The position numbers and the translations under genes are program-made. The notes under the pieces were generated by a model that searched no databases, was not told the origin of the DNA, and worked only from the letters and a program-made list of their open reading frames with translations. From contig CAXFFS010000082.1 of assembly GCA_964002385.1 (NCBI GenBank), positions 1-5,873 of the forward strand: DNA of 5,873 bases, given 5' to 3'. Origin of the DNA: AEGEAN-183 sp964002385. GTDB lineage: Bacteria > Pseudomonadota > Gammaproteobacteria > Magnimaribacterales > Magnimaribacteraceae. Shown one piece after another: positions 5,629-5,873 of this stretch. Position 1 is the first letter of the stretch; each line of letters opens with the position of its first letter.

Positions 5629-5873
5629 ATGTTAACGATCAGATTAGCCAGAGCTGGGGCAAAAAAGAGGCCCTTTTTTCATATTACTGTAGCGGATTCA
5701 AGAAAGCCAAGGGATGGCAGGTTCGTTGAGAGAGTTGGGTACTTTAATCCTATATCCAGCGGCAAAGAAGTGCGTTTAGAAATTAACCAAGAAAGAATTG
5801 ACTATTGGCTGTCGCAAGGTGCACAAGTTAGTGACAGAGTGTTAACTCTTATAAAAGAAAAAAGTGAAACTCC
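5629..5873 (+). CDS. rpsP: 30S ribosomal protein S16, 5' part; runs off the right edge
   Basis: The reading frame from ATG 5629 is open to the window end (81 full codons plus two bases). It translates as bacterial S16, a small-subunit assembly protein that binds 16S rRNA. It begins MLTIRLARAGAKKRPFFHI. Family hallmarks follow: VADSRKPRDGRFVERVGYFNP (about residues 21-41), SSGKEVRL (43-50), then ERIDYWLSQGAQVSDRVLTLIKE (55-77). S16 proteins are about 80-90 residues long, so only a few codons should be missing. In proteobacteria rpsP normally leads rpsP-rimM-trmD-rplS, so rimM is expected just to the right. The start is fixed by homology at the N-terminus, although no clear Shine-Dalgarno precedes it. 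It is divergent from the corB-like gene across a 189-nt gap. In E. coli the YfjD-like gene also lies near rpsP, with ypjD and ffh between; those two are absent here. Confidence 0.97.
   Translation, partial: MLTIRLARAGAKKRPFFHITVADSRKPRDGRFVERVGYFNPISSGKEVRLEINQERIDYWLSQGAQVSDRVLTLIKEKSET

Overview
This 5.9 kb window is ordinary chromosomal sequence from an AT-rich bacterium. It holds six protein-coding genes, two of them cut by the window edges. The protein sequences point to a gammaproteobacterium: the GroEL C-terminus, the YfjD/CorB-like transporter and ribosomal protein S16 all resemble gammaproteobacterial versions recalled from memory. Low GC, short intergenic gaps and a short stand-alone PuuD-like membrane protein would fit a streamlined marine lineage of the SAR86 type, but that placement is inference only. 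I see no mobile element, tRNA, rRNA, CRISPR array or phage gene.

Layout, left to right. (1) The 3' end of groEL (1-486, +) ends at a textbook intrinsic terminator with a UUCG tetraloop. (2) A 212-residue PuuD-family (urate oxidase N-terminal-like) membrane protein (580-1218, +) has a strong Shine-Dalgarno sequence and a second strong terminator. (3) A 589-residue SLC13-type permease (1299-3068, +) carries two RCK_C/TrkA-C regulatory domains between its membrane halves. (4) On the minus strand, a two-gene operon is transcribed toward the permease: a CNNM/CorB (HlyC/CorC) transporter (5439-4171) followed after 2 nt by an MscS-type mechanosensitive channel (4168-3089). (5) Divergent from that operon is rpsP, ribosomal protein S16 (5629 to beyond the right edge), normally first gene of rpsP-rimM-trmD-rplS.

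Functionally the centre of the window is membrane and ion homeostasis: a permease with potassium-channel-like regulatory domains, a probable Mg2+/divalent cation transporter and an osmotic safety valve. Housekeeping chaperone and ribosomal genes flank them. Only the corB-like/mscS pair is arranged as an operon; the others have their own signals.

No convincing new system is present. The items most worth checking are a perfect 22-bp palindrome inside the mscS coding region, a 25-bp dyad between the divergent corB-like and rpsP promoters, a promoter-like sequence overlapping the terminator ahead of the permease, and a TTG start without a visible ribosome binding site for the corB-like gene.
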